A DNA stretch of 64,000 bases from Corynebacterium pseudokroppenstedtii. Lineage in GTDB: Bacteria; Actinomycetota; Actinomycetes; Mycobacteriales; Mycobacteriaceae. Of this stretch, positions 38,363-47,230 are shown in pieces. The DNA is taken from positions 1 to 64,000 of the forward strand of contig NZ_JAEUWU010000001.1 in NCBI RefSeq assembly GCF_019754945.1, read 5' to 3'. Under the pieces are notes generated by a model, which searched no databases, was not told the origin of the DNA, and was given only the letters and a program-made list of their open reading frames with translations. A program made the position numbers and the translations under genes. The stretch's first letter is position 1, and every line of letters begins with the position of its first letter.

Positions 38363-38827
38363 CTACGAGAGGTTGAATGCCTTCTGGACTTCGTGCCGAC
38401 GACGTGCCTCCACCACGAAGGAGAGGAAGGGGATGGTTCCCGCTAAGCATGTGGTGAGCCATTTGATGGGCTTCCACCGCGCTTTCGTTCCGAGGTCCAG
38501 CGTCATGATGAGGTATACCATGAAGAAAAAACCGTGGGCCATGCCGATATACATGAACCAGTCGGGGGGATTATCAAGAATCAGGTGGTCGAAAACCATC
38601 TCCACGCAGAGGAGAAGTAGCCACACACCTGTGACGTAGGCGGCCACTGAGTAGCGTTTAAGTGCGGAAGCGACTCGCGCCTGCCGAGCGGGATTGATTC
38701 GCGGTGTGTCGCGTCGCCGTTGATTGGGTGCGCGATTCGCGTCGGATGGATGTGTATCGGCTTGGCGTGCATCGTTATTGGGCGCACCAGTCGACTGTGC
38801 GTCATTCACAGGGGTGTTGTTAGTCAT
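38363..38827 (-). CDS. DUF3817 membrane protein
   Basis: 154 residues. A polar N-terminus of about 45 residues, rich in Asn, Asp and Arg, precedes three hydrophobic helices. KRYSVAAYVTGVWLLLLCVEMV, FMYIGMAHGFFFMVYLIMTLDL and LTTCLAGTIPFLSFVVEARR are the DUF3817 pattern (also called integral membrane protein Rv1342c). The family has no proven function. It is convergent with rdgB, the same arrangement as in M. tuberculosis. Confidence 0.85.
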   Translation of the reverse strand: MTNNTPVNDAQSTGAPNNDARQADTHPSDANRAPNQRRRDTPRINPARQARVASALKRYSVAAYVTGVWLLLLCVEMVFDHLILDNPPDWFMYIGMAHGFFFMVYLIMTLDLGTKARWKPIKWLTTCLAGTIPFLSFVVEARRRHEVQKAFNLS

Positions 38828-38851
38828 AGTGGAATTCCTGCATGCCTACGT

Positions 38852-39349
38852 TTAATGAGTTTTTCTGGGGTTCTCCGGGGTTTGCTCAGGCTGGGGGCGG
38901 GATCGCTGAGGCAAGAAATCCTCAGGTATCTCCCGCATAGGAACATCGTTCTCGCGGGAGGCTGTGTCCGTCGCTCCTTTGCGCGATGACTCTTTACGGC
39001 GAGAACGTGAGGTTTCACGCCTCGCGCCGGGTTCGGCATTACCTCCCGCGAGTTCACGTTCGTACTGAAGATACTTACGATACGCGATAATGAAAAAGGC
39101 TCCAATTGCCGGCCATTGCAAAACATAGCCAAGATTCTGCGCGGTACCCGAGTCCGACGTGTACCGGTCCCATTGCCAGTGGGCTAGGAATAAAGTTGCG
39201 GCCACTGCTGCGATGAGAAAAATGATTTGAACAATGCGAACCCGAACGGACGGCATCGTGTGCTGAGGCTGCACCTCTTGCTGTCCTCCGTCTGCACTGG
39301 TCAGGGCATCGTCCCCGTGCACGCGGTCGGCTTTGTCCTCTGTACTCAC
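38852..39349 (-). CDS. Two-helix membrane protein in the LprD (Rv1343c) position
   Basis: 165 residues. Two hydrophobic helices, VRIVQIIFLIAAVAATLFLA and NLGYVLQWPAIGAFFIIAYR, are followed by YLQYERELAGG and a long basic, then proline-rich, disordered tail. In mycobacteria the gene after the DUF3817 gene is Rv1343c/lprD, of similar layout; the match here is by position and topology. There is no lipobox. It is 24 bases upstream of the DUF3817 gene and likely co-transcribed. Function unknown. Confidence 0.7.
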   Translation of the reverse strand: MSTEDKADRVHGDDALTSADGGQQEVQPQHTMPSVRVRIVQIIFLIAAVAATLFLAHWQWDRYTSDSGTAQNLGYVLQWPAIGAFFIIAYRKYLQYERELAGGNAEPGARRETSRSRRKESSRKGATDTASRENDVPMREIPEDFLPQRSRPQPEQTPENPRKTH

Positions 39350-39542
39350 GTGCCACAGTCTACCCGTTGCTGTGCCAGGGTGTGAGTGGTGTTTGTACTG
39401 GAGGTTTCCATTGGCTGGTGCTGTCAGCTAGTATTACGTCGCGCATGTTCGGGTCATTTAGTCGGCCCGTATCTCCGAATTCTCAAACAGCTGGTGCGCC
39501 GTGTGGTGCTGTGGTTGATTGGTTCGGATGTTCATGTGTTTT

Positions 39543-39624
<82 letters not shown>

Positions 39625-39628
39625 CGAA

Positions 39629-39670
39629 ACCCCTCCCTGTTTGCGCAGGTGAGGGGTATTTTAGTTTTCA
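39629..39670 (+). terminator. Terminator after tRNA-Leu
   Basis: ACCCCTC and GAGGGGT pair perfectly around a CTG..CAG-containing loop, followed by ATTTTAGTTTT. Confidence 0.75.
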
Positions 39671-39729
39671 GAACGGGGTGTTCCAGGTCGTGAATCTCAC
39701 GACGGCCGACGCACGCTCGACCGCAACCG

Positions 39730-40899
39730 CTACACCGATACGTCGGTGGTGTCCCACTCCAAGGTGTGTCCGTCGAGCAGCCAGTTGAGGGCCCATAGAC
39801 GCTCAATGCCGCTGTTGGGGTCAAAGTTCGTGCCCCTGACCATTCCGCGCCGGGCGGCCGCCATGAGGCTCCGGTACGTCTGTTGTGCGTCGAGCAGTTC
39901 GTCGATATCGCGGACAGTCGGGGTCTCATCCATGTCCAAGGCAGTGGGGAATGCTTCTGCACCGTCGGTTGGTTCCCCGGTGAAAGCCGAGGGCAGTTCA
40001 TACCTACCGAGTGCCCAGGTCAGTGCCCCGACGGCTTCACTTCGCCAGGACAGCTTTTCTGCAAGCCCCGGATCCGCGGTCTCGAAAAGCTTCTTCTCTT
40101 CTTTAGTTCGTGCGGCAAAGCCTTCCGGGGACGTTTCCTCCATAAGTGCGGGATCAATCGGATCGCCGCGTAGAACGGAATCCGCGTAATCCGCAACCAT
40201 GCACAGGGCAATAGCGCGTAGCTGAATATCTTCCGCAGGTTTAATCGCGAGTTCTTCCGGAGCGCGCACAGGCGTGAACGTGTCGGGAATATCGACGCCG
40301 ATATTGTCGCGAATCTGGTGCTGGATCGTTGTAAACCGCTTCTGCGCAGAATCAATGATGGGCGGGTGGCCTAAAGTCGTGACACTGGGCGTGGGAAGCA
40401 ACGGTTGTCCGGCGGGGTCAATAAACATCCCGTCTTCCATGAGGAGCACGGCGTTGTTTTGAGCCGACCACTGCAAAAGCTGACGATAAGTAGACGGATC
40501 AGATGCATTGGCTTCGAAACTGTAATGCCATTGCGTCGACCGTAAGTGTTCCAGAAGATCTAAAGCTTCCTGAGGGAATTGTCCACTTCCCGCACTGACA
40601 TTAAAACGAGAAAAAATGTATTCATAGAGTTCGTGAATGTGAGCGCTAAAAGTATTTAGCGCTTCATAATCGAGAGTGCTCGACTGCTTTGGATTTTCTG
40701 TGGCATCGCTCGAATCCTGCCCCTCTGATGTGGCCGAGGGGGATTCGGTGGTCTCCGAGCTTTCGAAGCTAGCCGGATAATCAGATGAAGAATTAGTGGG
40801 ATTGATATGGGGCAAACCCTGGCTTTGTACAGGGCTAGATGCCACCCGTGGCTCACTGTATTCCGTGAGAGTGGAGTAGGCATTAATTTCCATTATCAT
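39730..40899 (-). CDS. DUF4272 domain protein
   Basis: Up to 389 residues (an ATG two codons in is equally good). The first 110 are low-complexity Ser/Thr/Glu-rich. From about residue 180 on, PPIIDSAQKRFTTIQHQIRD, AIALCMVADYADSVLRGD and LAEKLSWRSEAVGALTWALG match DUF4272, an uncharacterised family seen in many bacteria, often near secretion or polymorphic-toxin loci. No signal peptide or helix anchor is present, so it is probably cytoplasmic. Its neighbours are a tRNA and an unrelated amidotransferase. Function unknown. Confidence 0.7.
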   Translation of the reverse strand: MIMEINAYSTLTEYSEPRVASSPVQSQGLPHINPTNSSSDYPASFESSETTESPSATSEGQDSSDATENPKQSSTLDYEALNTFSAHIHELYEYIFSRFNVSAGSGQFPQEALDLLEHLRSTQWHYSFEANASDPSTYRQLLQWSAQNNAVLLMEDGMFIDPAGQPLLPTPSVTTLGHPPIIDSAQKRFTTIQHQIRDNIGVDIPDTFTPVRAPEELAIKPAEDIQLRAIALCMVADYADSVLRGDPIDPALMEETSPEGFAARTKEEKKLFETADPGLAEKLSWRSEAVGALTWALGRYELPSAFTGEPTDGAEAFPTALDMDETPTVRDIDELLDAQQTYRSLMAAARRGMVRGTNFDPNSGIERLWALNWLLDGHTLEWDTTDVSV

Positions 40900-41019
40900 A
40901 ATCTCCGATTCGCGTTCTTCATCTATTAAGTGGATCCGTCACGTGTGCATATGTCACGCTAAGCGTTCCAGCCACGCTAAGCACTCCAGAGTAGAGCGTT
41001 TCGCGGTTAGAATAAGCAC

Positions 41020-41898
41020 ATGAATACGGCCTCCGCCCAGAACTCTCATCCACAGCCCGGCAAATGTACCAGCGCCGATCCTCAGAAAGATCCGTTACAG
41101 GGTCATAAAATACATAAAGGTTCGGAACAATTACAGTCAGGTCACGATAACCCCAGTCAGGGTGCATCACGACGCGAGGTTCTCGTTTTTCGACATTTAG
41201 CGTTTGAGGACCTGGGAACTTGGGAAGAAACCTTCTCTCAACTGGGCTTTTGCGTTGCTTATGTCGACATGGGCGCCGATCCTCTTGATGAAAACCGGGT
41301 CATGAATGCAGCTTTACTGATTGTTCTCGGTGGCCCCATCGGTGTTCACGATAAAGAGCTGTACCCATTTCTTGCCGACGAAGAAAGCACGATCAAGCGA
41401 CGGATGTCGCAGGAGTCGCCGATCATCGGAATCTGCCTGGGCGCTCAACTAATGGCGCTAGCTGCGGGAGGCGCGGTTAAGCCCGCGGGGAGTGGATTAG
41501 GCGGTTCACCCGGCGCCATGGAGATCGGGTTTTCGCCCCTCAACGTCACCGAGGATGGCGCTCAGTCGCCCATGAAAACGCTTGCGGGCGTCGACGTCCT
41601 CCACTGGCACGGCGATTGCTTTTCGACGCCTCCGGGCGCAGTAAACCTCGCCAATACGCCTGGATATCCCAATCAGGCCTTCGCCATTGGCACCTGGGCC
41701 CTGGGGCTCCAATTCCACCCGGAATTCGACTCGTCTTCCGTCGAAAAGTGGTTGATCGGGCACACGAGCGACCTGCGCGCTCATGGTGTTGACATTGTGT
41801 CTCTACGGAGCGACGCGGCTAACAAAGGACCAGCCCTGAGGAGCGCTTCGACGGTAATGATGACTAAATGGCTTCGCCGCGCCGGGCTCGTGGAGTAG
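41020..41898 (+). CDS. Class I glutamine amidotransferase-like protein
   Basis: 292 residues. The catalytic triad is visible: PIIGICLGAQLMALAAGG with the Cys nucleophile near residue 148, and LQFHPEFDSSSVEKWL with His near residue 232. WHGDCFSTPPGA is the usual WHxD loop of GMP-synthase-like amidotransferases (YfeJ/GuaA-like group). The first 50 residues are polar and atypical. No synthetase partner is adjacent, so the acceptor reaction is unknown; such proteins may be gamma-glutamyl hydrolases. Confidence 0.8.
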   Translation: MNTASAQNSHPQPGKCTSADPQKDPLQGHKIHKGSEQLQSGHDNPSQGASRREVLVFRHLAFEDLGTWEETFSQLGFCVAYVDMGADPLDENRVMNAALLIVLGGPIGVHDKELYPFLADEESTIKRRMSQESPIIGICLGAQLMALAAGGAVKPAGSGLGGSPGAMEIGFSPLNVTEDGAQSPMKTLAGVDVLHWHGDCFSTPPGAVNLANTPGYPNQAFAIGTWALGLQFHPEFDSSSVEKWLIGHTSDLRAHGVDIVSLRSDAANKGPALRSASTVMMTKWLRRAGLVE

Positions 41899-41959
41899 TG
41901 GGGCTCGGGAGATAACGATACTCGTAGGATAAGGCACTTGGGTCGGATACCGTCACAAA

Positions 41960-42487
41960 CTATTTACCGCTCAGGCCGAGATCTTTGAGGATGCGCACAA
42001 CATGGCCGGTAGCTCGGACGTTGTACTTGGCCAATTCAATGGTCTGATCCTCACCGACGACGAAGGTGGAGCGGATGACACCGTGGATAAGTTTGCCGTA
42101 ATTCTTCTTCTCCCCGAACGCGCCCCATGCTTTCATAACTTCTTTGTCGGGATCCGAGAGCAAGGGGAAGGGAAGCTCGTACTTCTCTTTGAATTTCGTG
42201 AGCTTCTCTGGAGAATCGGGGGAAATACCGACGACGTCAATTCCCGCGTCGGCAAGCACAGACAGATTGTCGCGGAAATCGCATGCTTCCTTAGTGCACC
42301 CGGGTGTGTTCGCGCGGGGATAGAAGTAGACCAGCACTTTCTTGCCCGAATAATCCGACAGCGACACCTGCGTTTGCGCGTCTGAGGTCAACGAAAACTG
42401 CGGGGCAGGATCGCCTTTCTCTAGCCGACGGGGTGCCGACGAGTTCTGCTCGGCCGATGGCTGTGTATGTGACTTTGAACCACTCAT
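41960..42487 (-). CDS. bcp: Thioredoxin-dependent peroxiredoxin (Bcp/PrxQ)
   Basis: 175 residues, with a polar N-terminal extension of about 25 compared with E. coli Bcp. It reduces H2O2 and organic hydroperoxides using thioredoxin. VLVYFYPRANTPGCTKEACDFRD holds the peroxidatic Cys and, five residues later, the resolving Cys of atypical 2-Cys PrxQ. GISPDSPEKLTKFKEKYELPFPLLSD is the second conserved block. Alone on the minus strand. Confidence 0.93.
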   Translation of the reverse strand: MSGSKSHTQPSAEQNSSAPRRLEKGDPAPQFSLTSDAQTQVSLSDYSGKKVLVYFYPRANTPGCTKEACDFRDNLSVLADAGIDVVGISPDSPEKLTKFKEKYELPFPLLSDPDKEVMKAWGAFGEKKNYGKLIHGVIRSTFVVGEDQTIELAKYNVRATGHVVRILKDLGLSGK

Positions 42488-42772
42488 AGCTTTTGAGGGT
42501 ACCCGGAAGTGAATGCGCGGGGCCGATCCATCTCATGGGGGAGGGCGTGCACCCCGACTGGATGCAGCATGGGGGCTTTTCTCGGAGGCTTCGTCTTGGT
42601 CTCGACGGGCGAACGAGCAGTTTTCTGTTTTGCGAAATTTCGGTGTCGGCTCACCCTGGTTAGTCGTGCATTGTGGTTGTCCATTACCGTAGAGTAAGAG
42701 CAGAAAAGTGCTATTTCGTGGGCTATGTAATGCCCGTGGGACTAGCATCCGTGACCGGATTAAGGAGACCCT

Positions 42773-43057
42773 GTGGCTCGCAGCATTGATGCAATCCAGA
42801 GTGATCTTGAACGTACTCGTAACCAATTAGCCAGCACCCTCGATGAGCTCGCAGATCGGGCCAACCCGAATGCGATTGCCGACGACGCCAAAGAGAAGGC
42901 AACGTCGCTTATTCAGGACCCGAAGGTTCAAAAGGTTCTCATCGGTATCGGCGTCGCCGTGGCTGGTGTGGTTCTGCTGACAATGCGGAGCAAGAGGAAG
43001 CAGTCCAAGGAGATTAAGGAAATCCAGAAGCTCCTGTCGGCTCACCGGAGCAATTAG
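42773..43057 (+). CDS. DUF3618 small membrane protein
   Basis: 94 residues from GTG. ARSIDAIQSDLERTRNQLASTLDELADRANP is the DUF3618 N-terminal amphipathic helix, and VLIGIGVAVAGVVLLTMRSK a single transmembrane helix, followed by a basic tail. The family is widespread in actinobacteria without known function. It is preceded by AAGGAG and followed by a strong terminator. Confidence 0.85.
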   Translation: MARSIDAIQSDLERTRNQLASTLDELADRANPNAIADDAKEKATSLIQDPKVQKVLIGIGVAVAGVVLLTMRSKRKQSKEIKEIQKLLSAHRSN

Positions 43058-43078
43058 CCCTTTTAGCAGATTCGCACT

Positions 43079-43109
43079 AACCGCACTTCTTCATGGAGTG
43101 CGGTTTTGT
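43079..43109 (+). terminator. Terminator after the DUF3618 gene
   Basis: AACCGCACT and AGTGCGGTT pair perfectly over 9 bp around TCTTCATGG, followed by TTTGTT. Confidence 0.85.
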
Positions 43110-43193
43110 TATGAAGAGCAGCGAGATTCTTATTTAAGAGTGGCGCCGGAATGGCGGAAGTCCCCCCAACACCGAAGTACTGGAGGGACTAGT

Positions 43194-43270
43194 TGGGGTG
43201 ACTGACGGGGCTCGAACCCGCGACACCCAGGATCACAACCTGGTGCTCTACCAGCTGAACTACAGTCACC
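43194..43270 (-). tRNA. tRNA-His (GTG)
   Basis: On the minus strand GTGACTG pairs with CAGTCAC, with the extra 5' G opposite C73 that marks histidine tRNAs. The anticodon loop TTGTGAT holds GTG. The T arm is CGGGTTCGAGCCCCG. CCA is encoded (43194-43196). Confidence 0.95.
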
Positions 43271-43361
43271 ATTGCTGCGACGCTGTTCTTGCAAGAACGC
43301 TGCGCAGCGCTGTAAATACTAGAACAGATGGTGGGCAGTTCCCAAATCACGCCCTGAACTG

Positions 43362-44030
43362 CTAAATCGGGTACCGTCGAGAGGCCTCATCTGCGGCTGA
43401 TGTGATTCGTTCGTCGGTCCCCTGATCATCTGTGATGAAGACTGCCCGGCGGTAGTAGTCCAGTTCTCTGATCGACTCTTTTATGTCGACTAATGCTCTG
43501 TGGGCCAGTCCCTTCTTGGGCTGGTTCTGATACACCTTGGGGTACCAGCGGTGGGCGAGTTCTTTAATGGAGCTGACGTCAATCATGCGGTAGTGCAAAA
43601 ACTCGTCCAGCTTCGGCATGTAAGCCGCAATGAACTTCCGGTCACTAGCGATGGAGTTACCGGCTAGCGGCGCTGTCCGTGGCGCGTTGACCCACTTCTT
43701 GACGTAATCGAGAACCTCGTTTTCTGCCTCACCCACGGACACAGTGGACTTGCGGATTTCATCAGTGAGGCCGTTCTTGGTGTGCATCTGGGTAACAAAA
43801 TCGTCCATCTTCGCCAGCTCGTCATCAGTGGCGTGAATGACAATATCGAGGCCCTCGTCAAGGATATTGAGGTTTGCGTCGGTAACGATGGCGGCGATTT
43901 CTACAAGGACGTGTGTGCTCGGATCAAGGCCGGTCATCTCGCAGTCGATCCATACAATGCGGTCCAGCTTCGAGTCCTCAGGTTTGTGTGCTGCTGGTTT
44001 GGTGGTGTTTGATTTGTTGGATTCTGTCAT
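43362..44030 (-). CDS. orn: Oligoribonuclease
   Basis: 222 residues from the ATG at 44030, preceded by GGAGAGC; a longer open frame upstream overlaps the divergent HAD gene and lacks similarity. It degrades di- to pentaribonucleotides, including pGp[24 protein letters not shown] is the DEDD exonuclease I motif; [20 protein letters not shown] is motif [20 protein letters not shown] is the DEDDh motif III. The C-terminal tail of about 20 residues exceeds the E. coli enzyme. Confidence 0.95.
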   Translation of the reverse strand: MTESNKSNTTKPAAHKPEDSKLDRIVWIDCEMTGLDPSTHVLVEIAAIVTDANLNILDEGLDIVIHATDDELAKMDDFVTQMHTKNGLTDEIRKSTVSVGEAENEVLDYVKKWVNAPRTAPLAGNSIASDRKFIAAYMPKLDEFLHYRMIDVSSIKELAHRWYPKVYQNQPKKGLAHRALVDIKESIRELDYYRRAVFITDDQGTDERITSAADEASRRYPI

Positions 44031-44177
44031 TATTGCTGCTCTCCTACGTGTACTGCTCGTCGTTAGTTGATGTGGTTTCTTCCCGGCTGTCAGTGTAGTT
44101 CGCCTCAGTGACAAAGTCCGCCCGATGATGTGGGCCGCGGTGACACGGCGACATAGCCTTTCCGTAAGCTGTGGATT

Positions 44178-45104
44178 ATGCAGCATCGCGGAATTATGTG
44201 GAGGGATATAGATCCCCGTGAGCTCGATATTCGCCTCATTGTGTGCGATATGGATGGCACCTTGTTGGATGGCGATTCGCACCTTCCCGAGGAATTTTGG
44301 GAGGTTTATAGGCTGTTAACCGAGCACAATGTCACGTTTGTGCCAGCTAGTGGGCGTCAATTAGCGACGTTGACCACGATGTTTCAGCCGGCCGATAGTG
44401 GTGTGACAGGCGTGGACGACGTGGAAGACGTCGAAGGGTCCCACGAAGAGGTGTCTCTGCCACGGACGAACGACTTCATCGCTGAAAACGGGAACCTTGT
44501 CATCCATTCGGGTGAGAGAGTGTGGCAGAGCGTTATTCCAGAAGCGATTGCCCACGAAGTTATCCATGCTGTCCGCCGGGGAGTAAATGACGGGCGAAAC
44601 CTGGGTCTGGTCATGTGCGCTGCAGACGGTGCGTATGTCGACAGGGACGACGATGCTTTTCTGGCCGAAGCGCGTAAATACTACGCATCGTTAGACGTCG
44701 TCCCCGATGTCGCCGATGTTGAGGATGATTTCCTCAAATTCGCTATTTACGATTTCGACGATGCCGAGGCCGCGGTTGGAAGCATCTTTGGGTCGCTCGA
44801 TGAACGTTATCGGCCGGTAGTGTCCGGCCAACATTGGATCGATGTTATGGATAGCAGCGTGAATAAGGGAGTGGCGCTGCGTCGGTTACAAGAGGCTCTG
44901 GGGGTTACTCGCGAGCAGACTGCAGTGTTTGGTGATTATCTCAATGATCGCGAAATGATTGCCGAGGGGCAGTACTCGTTCGCAATGGAGAATGCGCATC
45001 CCACGATCATGGAGGAAGCTAATTATTGGGCTCCGGCTAATACGGAGGCGGGGGTTGTTCAGGTCCTTCGTCATCTTTTCGACGGCACCTCTGGGGCGCA
45101 CTAG
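44178..45104 (+). CDS. HAD-superfamily Cof-type phosphatase
   Basis: 308 residues. [21 protein letters not shown] is HAD motif I with the Asp nucleophile, [11 protein letters not shown] motif II, and [27 protein letters not shown] motif IV. The cap between them is the type IIB Cof fold. Such enzymes dephosphorylate sugar phosphates, FMN or PLP. An acidic insert (about residues 75-95, [12 protein letters not shown]) is unusual. It diverges from orn and is followed by a strong terminator. Confidence 0.85.
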   Translation: MQHRGIMWRDIDPRELDIRLIVCDMDGTLLDGDSHLPEEFWEVYRLLTEHNVTFVPASGRQLATLTTMFQPADSGVTGVDDVEDVEGSHEEVSLPRTNDFIAENGNLVIHSGERVWQSVIPEAIAHEVIHAVRRGVNDGRNLGLVMCAADGAYVDRDDDAFLAEARKYYASLDVVPDVADVEDDFLKFAIYDFDDAEAAVGSIFGSLDERYRPVVSGQHWIDVMDSSVNKGVALRRLQEALGVTREQTAVFGDYLNDREMIAEGQYSFAMENAHPTIMEEANYWAPANTEAGVVQVLRHLFDGTSGAH

Positions 45105-45200
45105 TTCGCTCGTGGGTGAATGCGTCTCGTGGGTGGGCATGCCCTCCCCGTGAGGGCTGTGTCTGTGCACGGCGCTGTCCGAACGGCCTACGAATGCAAT

Positions 45201-45240
45201 GATGGCCGGCAGCTAGGGGGCGTAGCTGTCGGCCATCTTT
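45201..45240 (+). terminator. Terminator between the HAD gene and ldt
   Basis: GATGGCCGGCAGCTA pairs with TAGCTGTCGGCCATC (15 bp, one G-T) and TTT follows. The nearly symmetric stem can also serve the convergent L,D-transpeptidase gene. Confidence 0.85.
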
Positions 45241-45261
45241 AGGGTGAAGGGCACTGGGTAA

Positions 45262-46464
45262 TTACTGGACTACTGTCCCGTTCTTACCGCTTTCCACGAT
45301 CTTGTCGTAAGGAATGTTCCAGTCGCCGAGTCCATCGGTGCCAGAAAGCTGTCCACCTTGCGTGTTCTTTACCTCGACGATGTCACCAATGGTGGTGTTC
45401 TCGAGGAACCACTTCGCGTTCTCGGGGCTGACGTTCAAGCAACCGTGGGAAACATTCGTATTTCCCTGTTGCGCGATCGACCACGGTGCCGAGTGGACGT
45501 AGATGCCGGAGAACGACATCTGGGTCGCGTAGTTCACCGTGCTGCGGTATCCGCCGGCCGCGGTGGTCGGCAGACCGAACGTCGAGGAGTCCATGATCAT
45601 GGAGGGGTTGTGGTCTCCCAAGAAGTACACGCCGTTCGGAGTGGGGTAGGAAGCCGACCCCATGGAGATGGGCATCGTCTTCACGACTTCGCCGTTCTTC
45701 TTGACAACCATTTCTTTGGTGTTGTCGTCGGCAGTGGCAATAATCTGATCACCGATCGTGAAGCTGGAGCTGACATCGTCGTTGACATAGGAGCCTTCGC
45801 CGAGGTCTTTTCCGTAGAGCTTGGTTTTGACGGTGACCTTTGTGCCCGGCTGCCAGTAATCCTTGGGGCGCCAACGCAGGAGACGTTCGTTCACCCAATA
45901 GAAGGACCCGTCGACGTGGGGTTCTGTGGTGACTTCAACGTTGTCTTCGATCTTCTTCTTGTTGGTGACGTAGTCGCCGAAGTCGATACTCAAGGGCTGT
46001 CCAACGCCGACCTTCATGCCATCACCAGGGGTGACGGTTGGCGACATTGGATAGGTTGGAGACACCGTCGTGAACGTCGAATTAAGCTTCTTGTCTTTGG
46101 CCGTGGCGGTCAAGGTATAGGTCTTGCCGTAGCCGAGGTCCTCGTCAGTTTTCCACGACTTTCCGTCGTTTTCTGATTGACCTTTAACTTCTGTCCCATC
46201 CGAAGAGGTGAGTGAGACGTCAGATAGCTTACTGCCAGCCTTAACGGTGACGGGATCAATGACCGAAACATCGGTATCGCCGTCGGAGACACTGGCAACA
46301 GGCTTGGCGTCCTCTTTCATCTCAGAGGTTTTCGCTCTGTTGGACGTACTTCCGCTTTCAACCTTTTGGAGTGTGCAGCCCGATACTCCGATCACTCCGG
46401 TGACCACCAAAGCGGAAATGATCATGCGTGCGTGCTTGCTACGCATGAACCTACGTTGTGGCAT
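45262..46464 (-). CDS. L,D-transpeptidase lipoprotein
   Basis: 400 residues. A lipoprotein signal ends in VTGVIGVSGC with the lipidated Cys at residue 30. Two Ig-like domains follow (about 60-250), then the YkuD catalytic domain with HSAPWSIAQQGNTNVSHGCL, in which the His and Cys of SHGC are catalytic. It makes 3-3 crosslinks in peptidoglycan, as mycobacterial LdtMt2 does. DHNPSMIMDSSTFG is the substrate loop. The start could be the second Met (residue 7). Gene-poor DNA lies upstream. Confidence 0.93.
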   Translation of the reverse strand: MPQRRFMRSKHARMIISALVVTGVIGVSGCTLQKVESGSTSNRAKTSEMKEDAKPVASVSDGDTDVSVIDPVTVKAGSKLSDVSLTSSDGTEVKGQSENDGKSWKTDEDLGYGKTYTLTATAKDKKLNSTFTTVSPTYPMSPTVTPGDGMKVGVGQPLSIDFGDYVTNKKKIEDNVEVTTEPHVDGSFYWVNERLLRWRPKDYWQPGTKVTVKTKLYGKDLGEGSYVNDDVSSSFTIGDQIIATADDNTKEMVVKKNGEVVKTMPISMGSASYPTPNGVYFLGDHNPSMIMDSSTFGLPTTAAGGYRSTVNYATQMSFSGIYVHSAPWSIAQQGNTNVSHGCLNVSPENAKWFLENTTIGDIVEVKNTQGGQLSGTDGLGDWNIPYDKIVESGKNGTVVQ

Positions 46465-46966
46465 TTTCCACCCTTACACATTCGTCATTCGCTGCGTGTG
46501 TGCAGCCGTTCATACACGATATATCAGCGAGGGGTCCTCGCGTTACACCTTCTGGATCACTCGCCTTCAGTGATGTGTCCATAAAGTTGATTCTTATCGT
46601 ACTAGAGAACTTTAAGCGACGTTGTGAAGAATCGGGGTGTTTGCGCGGTAACAACTTGGGAACAATCCTTGAACGACTCCATAACGCTTTGTGTGGAATT
46701 CAATGTGGTTGCTCAAACACTCTGGGTGGGGCTCATAATTGTAATTGATCGGTCTGTTGAGTTTCCCACGAGCGAGACGGGCTACATAGCCGGTATGAAT
46801 TTTGTTGCCGACGATTGTTCGGTGTCGTTTTATATCCTAGTGAGCTGGACATTTGTTGGTTTCGAGAGAGATTGCTATAGTTTTTTCTCGTTGCAACACC
46901 GCGGATTTACCCGGTTCTTGTATTGCAACAATGCGACGTTTATCACCAAGGTGATCGTTGTTTTCT
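46465..46966. other. 500 bases between ldt and tRNA-Lys
   Basis: I see no convincing gene. The left part must hold the ldt promoter (minus strand). Before the tRNA the sequence TTTGTT with TATAGT 18 bases later (46850-46880) may be the tRNA promoter. The open frames across it have no similarity I recognise. Confidence 0.4.
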
Positions 46967-47039
<73 letters not shown>

Positions 47040-47045
47040 CTAAAG

Positions 47046-47087
47046 CCCCAGCTAGAACAGCGTTTAAGCCTCTAGCTGGGGATTCTT
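47046..47087 (+). terminator. Terminator after tRNA-Lys
   Basis: CCCCAGCTAG and CTAGCTGGGG form a perfect 10-bp stem with a 16-base loop, followed by ATTCTTT. Confidence 0.85.
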
Positions 47088-47146
47088 TATAGCCAAAAGT
47101 CTCCAAAAAGTATCCGGGTTATAGAGTTATACGACATGCACAGGAT

Positions 47147-47205
47147 TGCACCGATTGATTAAACAATCGGTGCGAAACCTATTGTCAGTGGGTACCGGAA
47201 ACCCA
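47147..47205 (-). terminator. Two hairpins downstream of the deoC-pmm fusion gene
   Basis: Reading from the gene, GTGGGT/ACCCAC (47187-47205) comes first, then the perfect 10-bp stem GCACCGATTG/CAATCGGTGC (47147-47172). Neither has a proper T run, so termination is plausible but not typical. Confidence 0.4.
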
Positions 47206-47230
47206 CAAAGGCCTTCATTCAGGCGGGTGC